Below, in pieces: positions 63,904 through 64,000 of a DNA stretch of 64,000 bases. Source of the DNA: Steroidobacteraceae bacterium (GTDB taxonomy: Bacteria; Pseudomonadota; Gammaproteobacteria; Steroidobacterales; Steroidobacteraceae); NCBI GenBank assembly GCA_027531255.1, contig JAPZRU010000005.1:62001-126000 (forward strand). The letters run 5' to 3'. The notes under the pieces were generated by a model. The model searched no databases and was not told where the DNA came from. It worked only from the letters and a program-made list of their open reading frames with translations. Both the position numbers and the translations under genes were made by a program. Positions within the stretch are counted from its first letter, which is position 1. Every line of letters starts with the position of its first letter.

Positions 63904-63929
63904 ATTATGGCACAGGATGGATGTACAGG
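63904..63929 (-). promoter_or_regulatory. recA promoter with direct-repeat operator candidate
   Basis: On the minus strand CCTGTACATCCATCCTGTG precedes CATAAT (-10-like), about 50 bases before the recA ATG. The repeated CCTGT, 13 bases apart, overlaps the promoter spacer and could be a LexA-type site, but it does not match the CTGT-N8-ACAG inverted form of E. coli. Confidence 0.35.
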
Positions 63930-64000
63930 CGAAGCCCTTTTCCTGTGAAAACGTCCAGAAACGCGCGCTGCACCGCCGCTGCCCCGGTGGCCGCCTCTAG

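Noticed and set aside
1-64000. CRISPR array, rRNA operon or prophage
   Set aside because: No regularly spaced repeats, no rRNA signatures and no phage structural genes were found.

Overview
This is a very GC-rich (about 70%) chromosome segment with no rRNA, CRISPR array, phage or intact insertion sequence. The right end reads recA-recX-alaS-(lysC remnant)-csrA-tRNA-Ser on the minus strand, an order typical of Gammaproteobacteria. With MinCDE, a TonB-dependent receptor, PrkA/YeaH/SpoVR and SelO it suggests a free-living gammaproteobacterium. No species can be named from sequence alone.

Layout. 1-10.5 kb: partial SDR and aminotransferase (-), metallophosphoesterase (+), SelO (-), a Rieske oxygenase remnant, glutathione peroxidase, pseudouridine synthase, a small exported protein and minCDE. 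10.6-23.5 kb: a peptide or amino-acid scavenging island with a TonB receptor, two exported DUF885 peptidases, an exported amidohydrolase, a DUF3311/SSS symporter pair, an aldo/keto reductase with a TIGR04076 partner, and kynureninase beside a divergent LysR gene. 23.5-38.4 kb: mixed housekeeping and orphan genes (KefB remnant, YaiI, ArsA-like ATPase, an acidic 524-aa orphan, zinc ribbon, HMCES/YedK, DUF1295/DUF2878 membrane pair, zinc-ribbon SDR fusion, prolyl iminopeptidase, a three-gene orphan operon, RRM protein, LldD). 38.6-43.1 kb: the prkA-yeaH-spoVR stress operon. 43.1-45.8 kb: a decayed accessory patch at the 3' side of tRNA-Arg(ACG), with fragments of an IS91-type transposase, an Lrp regulator, a Na/Pi transporter and a ParD-like antitoxin around one intact methyltransferase. 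46-49.3 kb: carboxylesterase, membrane protein, M48 lipoprotein protease. 49.6-54.6 kb: an Anbu-proteasome cluster (circularly permuted ATP-grasp, 69-aa small protein, alpha-E, transglutaminase-like, lipoprotein, Anbu). 54.6-64 kb: M20 amidohydrolase, exported superoxide dismutase, HU, tRNA-Ser(GCT), csrA, alaS, recX and recA.

Three themes stand out. First, the Anbu cluster carries an unassigned small protein and is the best candidate for a poorly understood system. Second, several genes survive only as remnants (Rieske oxygenase, KefB, LysC, Lrp, Na/Pi, IS91), and two of them, the Rieske oxygenase and KefB, appear to have lost internal segments while keeping frame. Third, at least four genes have a -10-like hexamer ending 6 to 8 bases before the start codon and no Shine-Dalgarno, which suggests leaderless transcripts. 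A strongly structured gap at 30.25-30.65 kb may encode an RNA.
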